From: Lichenicola sp964247735
GTDB taxonomy: Bacteria > Pseudomonadota > Alphaproteobacteria > Acetobacterales > Acetobacteraceae
Direction of reading: 5' to 3'
Assembly: GCA_964247735.1 (NCBI GenBank)
Contig: CAXTVS010000006.1
Location: 39,373-103,372 of the forward strand
DNA length: 64,000 nt
Position numbers and translations under genes: made by a program. Below the pieces are notes generated by a model. That model was not told the DNA's origin, ran no database searches, and saw only the letters and a list, made by a program, of their open reading frames with translations. Below, piece by piece: positions 32,749-40,914 of this stretch (positions within the stretch are counted from its first letter, which is position 1; the number at the start of each line of letters is the position of its first letter).

Positions 32749-33960
32749 ATGTCATACTCGTCGAGGCAGGTCGAGCCGGACCGTGCGGTGGTCCACGCTT
32801 TCGACACGGTGCGGGCCCACACCGAGGCGCTGAGCGCCGCCTTGCAGCCGGAGGACCAGGCGATCCAGTCGATGCCGGATGCCAGCCCGGTGAAGTGGCA
32901 CCGGGCGCACACCACCTGGTTCTTCGAGCAGTTCGTGCTGCTGCCGCGCGACGGGCACTATCGCGCCTACGACGACAGCTTCTCCTTCCTGTTCAACTCC
33001 TACTACGAGGCGTTGGGCGCGCGTTATCCGCGCGCGGCGCGCGGGCTGGTAACCCGGCCGGGTGCCGCCGAGGTCGGCGCCTACCGTGCCGTCGTGGACG
33101 AGGACATGCGGGCGCTGCTGCGGGCGGACCGCTCGGCCGAGCTGGACGGCTTGGTCACCCTCGGCCTGCATCACGAGCAGCAGCACCAGGAGCTGCTGGT
33201 GACCGACATGCTGCACGCCTTTGCGCAGAACCCGCTGGCCTGGCGCGGCGACGGGCTGGCGGTGCTGCCGGGCTGGACGCCGTCGCCGGGTGCTGCCGGG
33301 CCGACGCGGTTCCTCGACCGGCCGGGCGGCCTGGTGGCGATCGGCCACGGCGGCGACGAGTTCGGCTTCGACAACGAGTTCCCGCGCCACCAGGCGCTGC
33401 TTCAGCCGCACGCGCTGGCGAGCCGGCTGGTCCGCAACGTGGAATGGCGCGCGTTCATGGAGGAGGGCGGCTACCGCACCGCCTCGCTGTGGATGTCGGA
33501 CGGCTGGGCGCTCGCCTGCCGGGACGGCTGGGACGCGCCGATGCACTGGCGCCCCGACGGCGAGGGCGGCTGGCTGACGGTGACGCCGGCCGGGCTCGAG
33601 CCGGTGGACCCGGAGCAGCCGGTGCGCCACGTCAGCTGGTACGAGGCCGACGCCTACGCGCGCTGGGCGGAGGCCCGGCTGCCGACGGAAGCTGAGCTGG
33701 AGGCGGCCGCGGACGCGCTGCCGGAGTTCCATGGCCATGCCTGGCAATGGACCAACAGCGCCTACCTGCCGTATCCGGGGTTCCGGGCGCAGCCCGGTGC
33801 CATCGGCGAGTACAACGGCAAGTTCATGATCAACCAGATGGTGCTGCGCGGCTCCTCGTACGCCACGCCCCCCGGCCACGCGCGGGCGAGCTACCGCAAC
33901 TTCTTTCCCCCCGAGAAGCGCTGGCAGGCGACCGGGCTGCGGCTCGCCAGGGACCTGTAG
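32749..33960 (+). CDS. egtB: Ergothioneine biosynthesis sulfoxide synthase EgtB
   Basis: EgtB is a non-haem iron enzyme that joins hercynine to a thiol donor with O2. The 403-residue protein has an N-terminal DinB-like domain with WHRAHTTWFFEQFVL (first iron His) and the LGLHHEQQHQELLVTDML segment (HxxxHxE iron ligands), and a C-terminal formylglycine-generating-type domain with RHVSWYEADAYARWAEARLP, HAWQWTNSAYLPYPGF and SYATPPGHARASYRNFF. All three expected iron histidines are present. The ATG at 32749 gives the usual family length. It is followed by egtD after 17 bases, so both genes of the short ergothioneine pathway are together. Confidence 0.95.
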   Translation: MSYSSRQVEPDRAVVHAFDTVRAHTEALSAALQPEDQAIQSMPDASPVKWHRAHTTWFFEQFVLLPRDGHYRAYDDSFSFLFNSYYEALGARYPRAARGLVTRPGAAEVGAYRAVVDEDMRALLRADRSAELDGLVTLGLHHEQQHQELLVTDMLHAFAQNPLAWRGDGLAVLPGWTPSPGAAGPTRFLDRPGGLVAIGHGGDEFGFDNEFPRHQALLQPHALASRLVRNVEWRAFMEEGGYRTASLWMSDGWALACRDGWDAPMHWRPDGEGGWLTVTPAGLEPVDPEQPVRHVSWYEADAYARWAEARLPTEAELEAAADALPEFHGHAWQWTNSAYLPYPGFRAQPGAIGEYNGKFMINQMVLRGSSYATPPGHARASYRNFFPPEKRWQATGLRLARDL

Positions 33961-33977
33961 GCGCCGGGCCGATCACG

Positions 33978-34925
33978 ATGCCAGACGCGATGGAGCCGGC
34001 TGCCTCGGTGCTGGACGAGATCCTGGCCGGACTGTCGGCCCCCCAGAAGACGCTGCCGGCGAAGCTGTTCTACGACGAGGCCGGCTGCGCGCTGTTCAAC
34101 CGCATCACGCTGCTGCCGGAATACTACGTCACCCGCGCCGAGATGGCGCTGCTCCACCGGCACGCCCCGGAGATCGCCGCCTACGCGCCGCCCGGCGCGG
34201 CGCTGATCGAGTATGGCGCGTCCGACGAGGCCAAGGGGGTGGCGCTGCTCGATGCCGGGCGGCGCGACTTCACTGCCTACGTGCCGGTGGACATCGCCGA
34301 CCCGGCGCTCCTGGCGATCGCCGACCGGATGCGGAGGAGCCATCCCGCCCTGGCGGTCGTCACGGTCGCGGCCGACTTCCTGCAGCCGCTGGCGCTGCCG
34401 CCGGCGGTGGCCGGACTGCCTCCATTCGGGTTCTTCCCCGGCTCCACCATCGGCAACTTCCGCCCGCCGATGGTGCGGCGGTTCCTCCGCACGGTGCGCG
34501 CCACCCTGTCCGCCGCGGACGCGCCCGGCTTCGTGGTCGGCACCGACCTGCGCAAGGACCCGTCTCGGCTCCTGCCCGCCTACGACGACAGCGAGGGGAT
34601 CACGGCGGCGTTCAACCGCAACATCCTCCACCACGTGAACCGGATCGCGGACGCGGAGTTCGAGCCCGACGCCTTTGCCCATCGCGTAGTCTGGAACGCG
34701 CACGAGGGCCGGATCGAGATGCACCTCGAAAGCCGGACCGCGCAGGCGGTGCGGGTGGCCGGTCGGACGGTGCGGTTCCGGGCCGGCGAGACCATCCACA
34801 CCGAGGACAGCTACAAGCACACGCCGGCCGGCTTCCTGGCCCTGGCGGCGGAGGCCGGCTGGCGCTCAGGTGGTTTTTGGAGCGATCCGGACGGCTTGTT
34901 CGGGATGCACCTGTTGCGCGGCTGA
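33978..34925 (+). CDS. egtD: L-histidine N-alpha-methyltransferase EgtD
   Basis: EgtD trimethylates histidine to hercynine with SAM, the first step of ergothioneine synthesis. The 315-residue protein shows LPAKLFYDEAGCALFNRITL and LPEYYVTRAEMALL at the start, the SAM-binding LIEYGASDEAKGVALL near residue 77, FFPGSTIGNFRP, DLRKDPSRLLPAYDDSEG, and the ILHHVNRIADAEF segment with the Asn that holds the histidine substrate. It is the second gene of the egtBD operon. Its last 60 bases overlap the end of the convergent ABM-domain gene. Confidence 0.95.
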   Translation: MPDAMEPAASVLDEILAGLSAPQKTLPAKLFYDEAGCALFNRITLLPEYYVTRAEMALLHRHAPEIAAYAPPGAALIEYGASDEAKGVALLDAGRRDFTAYVPVDIADPALLAIADRMRRSHPALAVVTVAADFLQPLALPPAVAGLPPFGFFPGSTIGNFRPPMVRRFLRTVRATLSAADAPGFVVGTDLRKDPSRLLPAYDDSEGITAAFNRNILHHVNRIADAEFEPDAFAHRVVWNAHEGRIEMHLESRTAQAVRVAGRTVRFRAGETIHTEDSYKHTPAGFLALAAEAGWRSGGFWSDPDGLFGMHLLRG

Positions 34926-35546
34926 GACGACCTGCTCCCAGCCGGAGCGCTTGCTGGCCAGCACCGCGGCGTGGCGGATCTCCGGCATGGCGTCGAGGTA
35001 GCGGCCGACCTGCTGCGCTAGGCCCTGCGCCACCGCACCCTGCAGGTGCGCCTCGCGCGCCGCCTCTTCGGCGAAGAAGTCGACGATTGCGAAGCTGTTC
35101 GGCCCGCTCCGCAGCGCATACCAGGCGATCGTCCCGTGCTCCGCTTCGACCAGGCTGCGCGCGCCCACCAGGAACTCGCCGAAGTCGCGTCCCTGACCCA
35201 TCCTGGTCTCGATCGGCACATAGAGCGCATGCTGCGGGGCCACGTCGCCGGTCGGCAGCTTGGCCGCCACCAGCTCCGAGCTGGTGATGTCGGGCAGGCC
35301 GTTCAGGCTGCTCATGCTCTTGACCACGAGGCTGCGGCCGATGCCGCCGGCCAGGTGCTTCAGCCGGCCCAGGTTGCCGTCGAAGGTGTCGAACACCGCG
35401 AAGTGGCTCGCGTCGAACCGGAGCGCGTACCAGTCGCGTGTGTCGGGCTCGCTTTCCGCGGTGGCCAGGGCGCCCTGCAGGAACTCGGTGATCTCGCCCT
35501 CGGCCCCCGCCTTGGCCTCGATCTCGACGAACAGGGCCTTGGGCAT
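34866..35546 (-). CDS. Tandem antibiotic-biosynthesis-monooxygenase (ABM)-like protein
   Basis: The 226-residue protein has two ferredoxin-like ABM repeats: residues 1-95 (ALFVEIEAKAGAEGEITEFL, then DWYALRFDASHFAVFDTF) and 105-200 (LYVPIETRMGQGRDFGEFLV, then AWYALRSGPNSFAIVDFF). A fusion of two repeats mimics the usual dimer. ABM proteins can be monooxygenases, haem-degrading enzymes or stress proteins; the role here is not known. The last 20 codons (34866-34925) are antisense to the end of egtD, an unusually long tail-to-tail overlap. Confidence 0.75.
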   Translation of the reverse strand: MPKALFVEIEAKAGAEGEITEFLQGALATAESEPDTRDWYALRFDASHFAVFDTFDGNLGRLKHLAGGIGRSLVVKSMSSLNGLPDITSSELVAAKLPTGDVAPQHALYVPIETRMGQGRDFGEFLVGARSLVEAEHGTIAWYALRSGPNSFAIVDFFAEEAAREAHLQGAVAQGLAQQVGRYLDAMPEIRHAAVLASKRSGWEQVVSAAQQVHPEQAVRIAPKTT

Positions 35547-35598
35547 GGTGGTCTCCTCGCTTCGCGTGCCAAGGAAACAGCCAAGCCCGGGGGCGGTT

Positions 35599-36492
35599 TC
35601 ACCCCTGGCCGGGGACGTCCAGCCGCACGCTCCAGCCGAGCCGCACGTCGGCGCCGGGCTTGAGGTGCATGAGGTGCGGCTTGTCCGCGAACGCGCCGTC
35701 GAACCCGGCCGGGCTGGCCAGGCCGTGCCACGGCTCGATGCACAGGAACGCGGCCCCGGGCTTCGACCAGATGCCAAGTGCCGTCATGCCGTGCCAGGCG
35801 ACCTCCAGCGCCAGGCCGGTGCCGGGCGCCTCGTAGCGCAGGAAGGCGCTGGCCGGGTGGTCCAGGATCACCGCATCGTTGGCGAACAGCTGCTCGGCGA
35901 GTGGAAGGATGCGGCCGTCGACCGGGCTCGGTTCCGGCTCGGGACGCAGCAGGCCGCCCTCGACACGCCGGATCGGCGCCGGCTCGTCGTGCTCGAACAC
36001 CAGCCGGTGCGCCTCCTTCGGCGTGGTGTCGGCCAGCGGCCAGCGGAACGCAGGGTGGGCGCCGAGCGAGGCCGGCAGCACCGCGTCGCCGGGGTTGTGC
36101 AGGCGGTACTCGACCGCGAGCCGGTCGCCGTCGAGCCGGTAGCCGATCTCCAGGGCGAAGCGGAACGGGAAGATCGCGCGGCTCCCCGCGTCGTCGCGCA
36201 GCAAGAGGCGGCAGCCCTGCGCGTCGCGATCGAGCCACTCGAACACGCGGTCGCGGGCGAAGCCGTGCTGGGTCATGCGGAACGCCTGCCCGTCGTGGCG
36301 CAGCGTGTCGCCGGCCAGGCGGCCGACGATCGGGAACAGCACCGGCGCGTGCCGCGGCCATTCCGGCCCGGCCTGCCACAGCAGCTCGCCGGCGGCCGCG
36401 CTGCGCAGCGAGGACAGCTCGGCGCCGTCCGCTTTCACCGTGATCGTGAGCCGGTCGTTGCCGAAGCGGTAGGTGGTGTCGGAACTTGTCAT
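35599..36492 (-). CDS. Aldose 1-epimerase family protein (LacX-like mutarotase)
   Basis: The 297-residue protein has the galactose mutarotase-like fold: VKADGAELSSLRSAAAGELL, RHAPVLFPIVGRLAG, the catalytic His in MTQHGFARDRVFEW, a second His in SLGAHPAFRWPLA, and a C-terminal FLCIEPWHGLASPAGF with the catalytic Glu. It interconverts anomers of a sugar, but the LacX-like branch has no proven substrate. No sugar-catabolic genes adjoin it. It reads in the same direction as the ABM gene, 52 bases upstream of it. Confidence 0.85.
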   Translation of the reverse strand: MTSSDTTYRFGNDRLTITVKADGAELSSLRSAAAGELLWQAGPEWPRHAPVLFPIVGRLAGDTLRHDGQAFRMTQHGFARDRVFEWLDRDAQGCRLLLRDDAGSRAIFPFRFALEIGYRLDGDRLAVEYRLHNPGDAVLPASLGAHPAFRWPLADTTPKEAHRLVFEHDEPAPIRRVEGGLLRPEPEPSPVDGRILPLAEQLFANDAVILDHPASAFLRYEAPGTGLALEVAWHGMTALGIWSKPGAAFLCIEPWHGLASPAGFDGAFADKPHLMHLKPGADVRLGWSVRLDVPGQG

Positions 36493-36618
36493 GGTACGGA
36501 CCGCATCAGCATGAGGGCCTGGTGGTTAGCGTCGCGAAGACCGTTCATCGCACAGGCAGCGGCAGGCCGTCCTGCGGTGCGCACCGCGACGCGGTTATAT
36601 TGGAGATGAACGCGACGA

Positions 36619-37116
36619 TCATCTTGCTGCCGCGAGCGCCGCAAGGCAGGCGGTCCTGGCTGACGCGAGCTTTGTGTCCTTGACCTCCTGCACCGCTCGT
36701 ATCGCCTTCAACCGGTAGGTCGGGAGGTCGGGCACCGTGTCTTCTACGAACGGCAAGCCGCACACGCGGTCTGCACCGATGACGTGTCCGTTCGCGGGAT
36801 CAAGAGCGGCCAGCACGGCCCTCGGGTTCTTCGGAAGGGAAAAGGCCAGCGAGATGCCGAGGTCCTCGGCACTGCCGGCGTCGCTCCCGGGCTCCAGCAG
36901 GGGAGCAAGCGTAATCCAGTCCGCGCTGCCGCTGTCCATGCGGTCGGAAACGGCACCCCACTGGTCTGCCTTCGCGAGGTCCGCAATCGTTGCCTTCGCA
37001 CCTTCCCGCCTGATGCTGTCCCTGACGGCAGCGGGATTGGGAGCGGGCGCCGCGACACTTGGTGACACAGCAGCCAGGAATGCTGTCACCATCACGGCAG
37101 CGACGAGCCTCGTCAT
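36619..37116 (-). CDS. Secreted protein of unknown function coupled to a Tlde1-like remnant
   Basis: The 165-residue protein has a clear signal peptide (MTRLVAAVMVTAFLAAVSPS, cut near VAA). The mature part is mostly helical with a DADK-like alternation and two Cys (VCGLPF and ARTACLAAL) that could form a disulfide. I do not recognise a family. Its ATG overlaps the stop codon of the upstream Tlde1-like fragment (ATGA), so the two were translated together. A periplasmic partner coupled to a peptidoglycan-acting toxin would fit an immunity protein; this is inference only. Confidence 0.6.
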   Translation of the reverse strand: MTRLVAAVMVTAFLAAVSPSVAAPAPNPAAVRDSIRREGAKATIADLAKADQWGAVSDRMDSGSADWITLAPLLEPGSDAGSAEDLGISLAFSLPKNPRAVLAALDPANGHVIGADRVCGLPFVEDTVPDLPTYRLKAIRAVQEVKDTKLASARTACLAALAAAR

Positions 37117-37396
37117 GACGTGACCTGGATGACATGGTCGCCGCTGGTCCAGATCGACTGCCGCGCAGCACGAGGCAGGATGATGCAGCGATCAGATGCC
37201 TGCCCAGGACCATGCACGCGCAACAGCGTCCGGCCGAAGGTGTTCGTGCTCGGTAGCGCATCGAGGCTCAAGGTGTAGGAACCCGTGCCATTGCTGTTGT
37301 GCAAGCTGCTATCGCGCAAATCCGTTGCGATCAGGGCCGATGGTGGGTCCTGGCGCTACATTTGTCTTGTTGTGGCAAATGCCATGCGCGGACTCA
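37113..37396 (-). pseudogene. Frameshifted Tlde1-like (DUF2778, L,D-transpeptidase-fold) fragment
   Basis: The readable C-terminal 68 codons contain NTFGRTLLRVHGPGQASDRC followed by IILPRAARQSIW and SGDHVIQV. This matches the active-site end of Tlde1/DUF2778 proteins, with the catalytic His and Cys in place; the usual S-x-G-C is S-D-R-C here. Upstream, the neighbouring frame reads HGICHNKTNVAPGPTIGPDR, resembling the preceding glycine/proline-rich part, but it ends at a TAG around 37315. The N-terminal part is missing because the EF-Tu-domain-like gene ends at 37394. I therefore read it as a truncated, frameshifted remnant. A short protein starting at TTG 37319 could still be made. Confidence 0.5.
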
Positions 37397-37717
37397 CCCA
37401 CCCGCGGGAAGAATTTCCAACACTGTGCCGATCCCGACGAGTCTGGTGCCTTCCTGGATACGCCACTCGCGTCCTGGGTAGATTTGATCCTTCAGGCCCG
37501 GCCAGTTCCAGAACGTGATCGGGAGCTCGATGCTTTCGCCTGGATGCAGGCTCGTCCCGTGGGGAAGATCAATGAAGCCCATGGTCATATCCCGATCATC
37601 CGGGCCGAAGAAGTTGTGGTTCGGACGATAGCTTCCTCGGATCGCCCTAGTCCGGCCGCTCTCGGCGGCAGGCAAGAGCCGGATGTTGGCCCTGACGGCA
37701 ATGCCTTGATCATCCAT
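37394..37717 (-). CDS. Small protein resembling EF-Tu domain III
   Basis: The 107-residue protein starts at ATG 37717 with AGGAG seven bases upstream. It contains VRANIRLLPAAESGRTRAI, SYRPNHNFFG, HPGESIELPITFWNW and WRIQEGTRLVGIGTVLEIL. This series matches the third (beta-barrel) domain of elongation factor Tu, ending with the REG-x-x-VGxGxV pattern, but no GTPase or domain II is present. Such stand-alone proteins are known in bacteria without an assigned role. It is less GC-rich than the surrounding genes. The Tlde1-like remnant lies directly downstream. Confidence 0.65.
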   Translation of the reverse strand: MDDQGIAVRANIRLLPAAESGRTRAIRGSYRPNHNFFGPDDRDMTMGFIDLPHGTSLHPGESIELPITFWNWPGLKDQIYPGREWRIQEGTRLVGIGTVLEILPAGG

Positions 37718-37904
37718 TGCCTTGCTCCTGAACGAGGAGAGTAGCCTGCCGTCCAATTGCCGCAACCTTTCCCTGCAAAAGTAAGCCGGCTCAGCTCTGG
37801 CGGCAGGTCCAGGACATCGATCGCACTCCTTCACGACAGGCATCCGCGCTACACGATGGGCGTGCGTGTCCGTGTTTGACAGGCCACCAGAACAAGGACG
37901 AACG

Positions 37905-38909
37905 ATGGACGCGCTGCTGGTCGAGGTGCTGCGTGGCGGCCGGGTAGAGTCTCGTCATGGCGGCAGCGCCGTGGTGGTGGACGCGCAGGGCGGCGTGGTC
38001 TTCGCGGCCGGCGCAATCGAGGAGCCGGTCTACACCCGCTCCACGGTCAAGGCGCTGCTGGCGCTGCCCCTGGTCGAGACCGGTGCGGCGGACCGGCTCG
38101 GCCTGTCGGACGCCGAGCTGGCGCTGGCCTGCGCGTCGCATTCCGGACTGCCGGTCCACGTCGGGACCGCCGCCTCGATGCTCCGCAAGGCGGGACAGGA
38201 GCCGGGCTGCCTCGAATGCGGCACACACTGGCCGATCGACCGGGACGCCGCCGCCGACCTGGCCGCGTCCGGCGCCGCCCCGTCGGCGCTGCACAACAAC
38301 TGCTCCGGCAAGCACGCCGGCTTCGTGTGCGTCGCCTGCGACGGACACCTCCCGGTTGCCGGCTACATCCGGCCGGAGCATCCGGTGATGCGCGCGGCGA
38401 CCGCGGCGGCATCCGAAATGACCGGCACGCGGATGGACGCGGGCAACCGCGCGGTGGACGGCTGCGGCATCCCGACGCACGCGATCCCGCTGCGTGCCCT
38501 GGCGCACGGCTTCGCCCGGTTCGGCAGCGGCGTCGGCATGGCGCCGGATCGCGCCGCCGCGTCGGCGCGGCTGCGCCGGGCGGTGGCGGCGCATCCGGAG
38601 CTGGTGGCGGGACCGGACCGGTTCGACACCCGGCTGATGCAGCTGTTCGGCACCGCCGTGTTCAGCAAGACCGGCGCGGAAGGGGTGCACGTGCTGGCGC
38701 TGCCGGGACAGGGGCTCGGCATCGCGGTCAAGTGCGCGGACGGCGCCACCCGGGCGGCGGAGGTCGCGGCGGCGGCACTGCTGGCGCGCTACCTCCTCGC
38801 GTCGCCGGAAGGGGAAGCGACGCTGGACCGGTTCTGCCGGCCGGTGTTGCGGAACTGGGCCGGCACCGAGACTGGCCTGATGCAGCCGGCTGGTTTCCTC
38901 GGCGCGTGA
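37905..38909 (+). CDS. L-asparaginase II family (Rhizobium etli AnsA type)
   Basis: The 334-residue protein belongs to the thermolabile asparaginase family of rhizobia, unrelated to the E. coli enzymes. It shows VYTRSTVKALLALPLVETGA (a Ser-x-x-Lys like that of beta-lactamase-fold proteins), ACASHSGLPVHVGTA, the LHNNCSGKHAGFVCVACDG segment with the conserved Cys and Lys, and VDGCGIPTHAIPL. It hydrolyses L-asparagine to aspartate and ammonia. AAGGA precedes the ATG at 37905; an in-frame upstream ATG at 37866 lacks a ribosome-binding site. Confidence 0.9.
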   Translation: MDALLVEVLRGGRVESRHGGSAVVVDAQGGVVFAAGAIEEPVYTRSTVKALLALPLVETGAADRLGLSDAELALACASHSGLPVHVGTAASMLRKAGQEPGCLECGTHWPIDRDAAADLAASGAAPSALHNNCSGKHAGFVCVACDGHLPVAGYIRPEHPVMRAATAAASEMTGTRMDAGNRAVDGCGIPTHAIPLRALAHGFARFGSGVGMAPDRAAASARLRRAVAAHPELVAGPDRFDTRLMQLFGTAVFSKTGAEGVHVLALPGQGLGIAVKCADGATRAAEVAAAALLARYLLASPEGEATLDRFCRPVLRNWAGTETGLMQPAGFLGA

Positions 38910-38916
38910 ACGTCGT

Positions 38917-39750
38917 TCAGGAACGGGTGACGAGCGGTGCCGCCACGTCCTGCGGCGAGGCCTGCCCGCGGCCGAAGGTGGCGTAGAACGTCCCCGCGGT
39001 GAACACGAAGGCGCCGACGGCGTTGCCGAGCGTGACCGGGATCTCGTTCCACAGCCACCAGTCGCTCATCGTCACCGGGGCGCCCAGCATCATGCCGACC
39101 GGGATGGCGAACATGTTCACCACGCTGTGCTCGAAGCCCTGGCTCACGAAGATGAAGATCGGCAGCCAGCAGCCCAGGATCTTGCCGACGGTGGAGGTCG
39201 AGGCGAGGCCCATCACGGAGCCCAGGCTGACCATCCAGTTGCACAGGATCGCCTTGACGAACACGGTCAGCAGCCCGGCCAGGCCGAACGCCTCGTAGGC
39301 GGTGGTCTTGGACACTGCCAGCGCGCGCAGCTTGTCGCCGATCAGGCCGCCGGTGGTGTGCCCGGCCTCGGTGGCGGCGATCCAGAACAGCAGGGCATAG
39401 ACCAGGCTGCCGAACAGGTTGCCGAGGAACACCAGGCTCCAGTTGCGCAGCACCGCGCCCCAGCCGATCCGGCCGGCGAACAGCGCCACCGGCAGCACCG
39501 CGAAGTTGCCGGTCAGCAGCTCCATCCCCAGCACCACGATCAGCGCGAAGCCGGCCGGGAACAGCAGGGCGCCGACCACGAACTGCCCGGTCTGCGCGCC
39601 GACCAGGAAGGCCATGGAGGTGACGAAGGCGAGGTAGGCGCCGGCCAGGGCGGCACGGATCAGCAGGTCGAGCCCGGGCAGCCTGGCCTTCACCAGCCCG
39701 GCCTCGACCATGAGGCTGACGATCTGGGCCGGCTTCACGTAGTCGGACAC
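38917..39750 (-). CDS. Formate/nitrite transporter (FNT) family channel
   Basis: The 277-residue protein has six hydrophobic segments and the FNT signatures: LAGAYLAFVTSMAFLVGAQT, LFPAGFALIVVLGMELLTGNF, KAILCNWMVSLGSVMGLAST (with the Asn-Trp motif of the second half) and SQGFEHSVVNMFAIPVGMML, which carries the central pore His. FNT proteins are pentameric channels for small anions such as formate, nitrite or hydrosulfide. The start is GTG 39750 with AAGGAG nine bases upstream. No formate or nitrite enzyme is next to it, so the anion is unknown. Confidence 0.92.
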   Translation of the reverse strand: MSDYVKPAQIVSLMVEAGLVKARLPGLDLLIRAALAGAYLAFVTSMAFLVGAQTGQFVVGALLFPAGFALIVVLGMELLTGNFAVLPVALFAGRIGWGAVLRNWSLVFLGNLFGSLVYALLFWIAATEAGHTTGGLIGDKLRALAVSKTTAYEAFGLAGLLTVFVKAILCNWMVSLGSVMGLASTSTVGKILGCWLPIFIFVSQGFEHSVVNMFAIPVGMMLGAPVTMSDWWLWNEIPVTLGNAVGAFVFTAGTFYATFGRGQASPQDVAAPLVTRS

Positions 39751-39882
39751 GGCGTGGCACTCCTTCGGCCGGTCAAGGCGTGCCGCGGCACACCTAGGGG
39801 CAGGGTGGTAGGCCTGCCGCGCGCATGACACAACACGGCGCCTGCCGCGGACCGGCATCCCGCGCCGGCCCAGGGCAACATC

Positions 39883-40530
39883 ATGGACGACCGCTTCACC
39901 GACCTGCTGCAACGCGACACCCGACCGGACTGGTCGGCGGCGACCGGGCACCGCTTCGTGCGGGAGCTGTGCGACGGCACGCTCGGCGACCGGGTGATGG
40001 CGCGCTACCTCGTGCAGGACCACCGGTTCCTCGACAGCTTCCTGATGCTGCTGGGTGCGGCGATGGCCACCGCCGACACTGCCGCGGCGCGGCTGCGTTA
40101 TGGACGTTCCGCCGGGGTCGTGTCGGGCGAGGAGAACACCTACTTCCTGCGCGCCTTCGCCGCCCTCGGAATCGGCGAGGCCGAGCGGGCGGCGGTCCCG
40201 GACTCGGGAGCGACCCGGGCGTTCAAGGCGCTGATGCGCGAAGCGGCCGGCAGCGGGCGCTACGCGGCGGTGCTGTCGGCGCTGTGCGTGGCGGAATGGC
40301 TGTATCTGGACTGGGCGTCGGCAGCGCCGCGGCCGCTGCCGCAGCGCTTCGTCCACGCCGAATGGATCACCCTGCACGACAATCCCGACTTCCGGGCCTT
40401 CGTCGGGTTCCTGCGCGAGGAGCTGGACCGGGTCGGGCCGGCCGATCCCGACACCGCCCGCGACGTTTTCCGGCGGACGGTGGCGATGGAGGCGGCGTTC
40501 TTCGACGCCGCCTATGCGCAGGAGGAGTAG
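39883..40530 (+). CDS. TenA family protein (thiaminase II-like)
   Basis: The 215-residue protein is all-helical with the TenA pattern: FVRELCDGTLGDRVMARYLV, DHRFLDSFLMLLG, and the C-terminal MEAAFFDAAYAQEE containing the conserved catalytic Glu. The active-site Cys of classical TenA is not seen; the matching region reads SALCVAEWLYLDWA. That points to the TenA_E-like branch, which salvages amino-pyrimidine breakdown products of thiamine. No thiamine gene or TPP riboswitch was recognised nearby. Confidence 0.8.
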   Translation: MDDRFTDLLQRDTRPDWSAATGHRFVRELCDGTLGDRVMARYLVQDHRFLDSFLMLLGAAMATADTAAARLRYGRSAGVVSGEENTYFLRAFAALGIGEAERAAVPDSGATRAFKALMREAAGSGRYAAVLSALCVAEWLYLDWASAAPRPLPQRFVHAEWITLHDNPDFRAFVGFLREELDRVGPADPDTARDVFRRTVAMEAAFFDAAYAQEE

Positions 40531-40543
40531 GAGCGGCCGGTTT

Positions 40544-40870
40544 CTACTTGCCGGCCTTGATCTCGTGGTCGCCGGCCGCGTCGGCGGCCTTCTTGCACAT
40601 GAACTTGCCGCGCTTGGTGTGGCCGAAGAACTTGTCGCCCTGCATGTGGTACCCCTTGCTGCGCAGGTTGACCCAAACCACCGCGTCGCCGGGGCAGGAG
40701 ATCCCGGGGGTGACCGCGTTCGCGTCGGCGGGCGCGCGGGCGGACTTGCCGGCCGAGCTCTGGCTGGGAGAGCCCTGGCCGGAGGAGCCCTGGCTCGAGG
40801 AGCTTTGGGCAACGGCAGCAGAGGCGGACATCAGGACGGCGGCGACGGCAACGGCGGCGAGGCGGGTCAT
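40544..40870 (-). CDS. Small secreted Ser-rich protein of unknown function
   Basis: The 108-residue protein has a signal peptide (MTRLAAVAVAAVLMSASAAV, cut near AVAQ), a Ser/Gly/Gln-rich low-complexity linker, then a compact domain SCPGDAVVWVNLRSKGYHMQ followed by GDKFFGHTKRGKFMCKKAA. That domain (CPGDxVVWVN...SKxYH...GHTKxGxYMC) occurs in many small exported alphaproteobacterial proteins without assigned function. Two Cys probably form a disulfide. It overlaps nothing and lies 45 bases upstream-to-downstream between the prolyl oligopeptidase gene and tenA. Confidence 0.7.
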   Translation of the reverse strand: MTRLAAVAVAAVLMSASAAVAQSSSSQGSSGQGSPSQSSAGKSARAPADANAVTPGISCPGDAVVWVNLRSKGYHMQGDKFFGHTKRGKFMCKKAADAAGDHEIKAGK

Positions 40871-40914
40871 GGTATGCGGGAACTCCTTCGGAGGGATGGG
40901 AACGGTAGGCTGCA

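Noticed and set aside
39751..39882. Possible TPP riboswitch upstream of the tenA-like gene
   Set aside because: The leader contains no recognisable thi-box (CUGAGA-type core), and it is only about 130 bases long.
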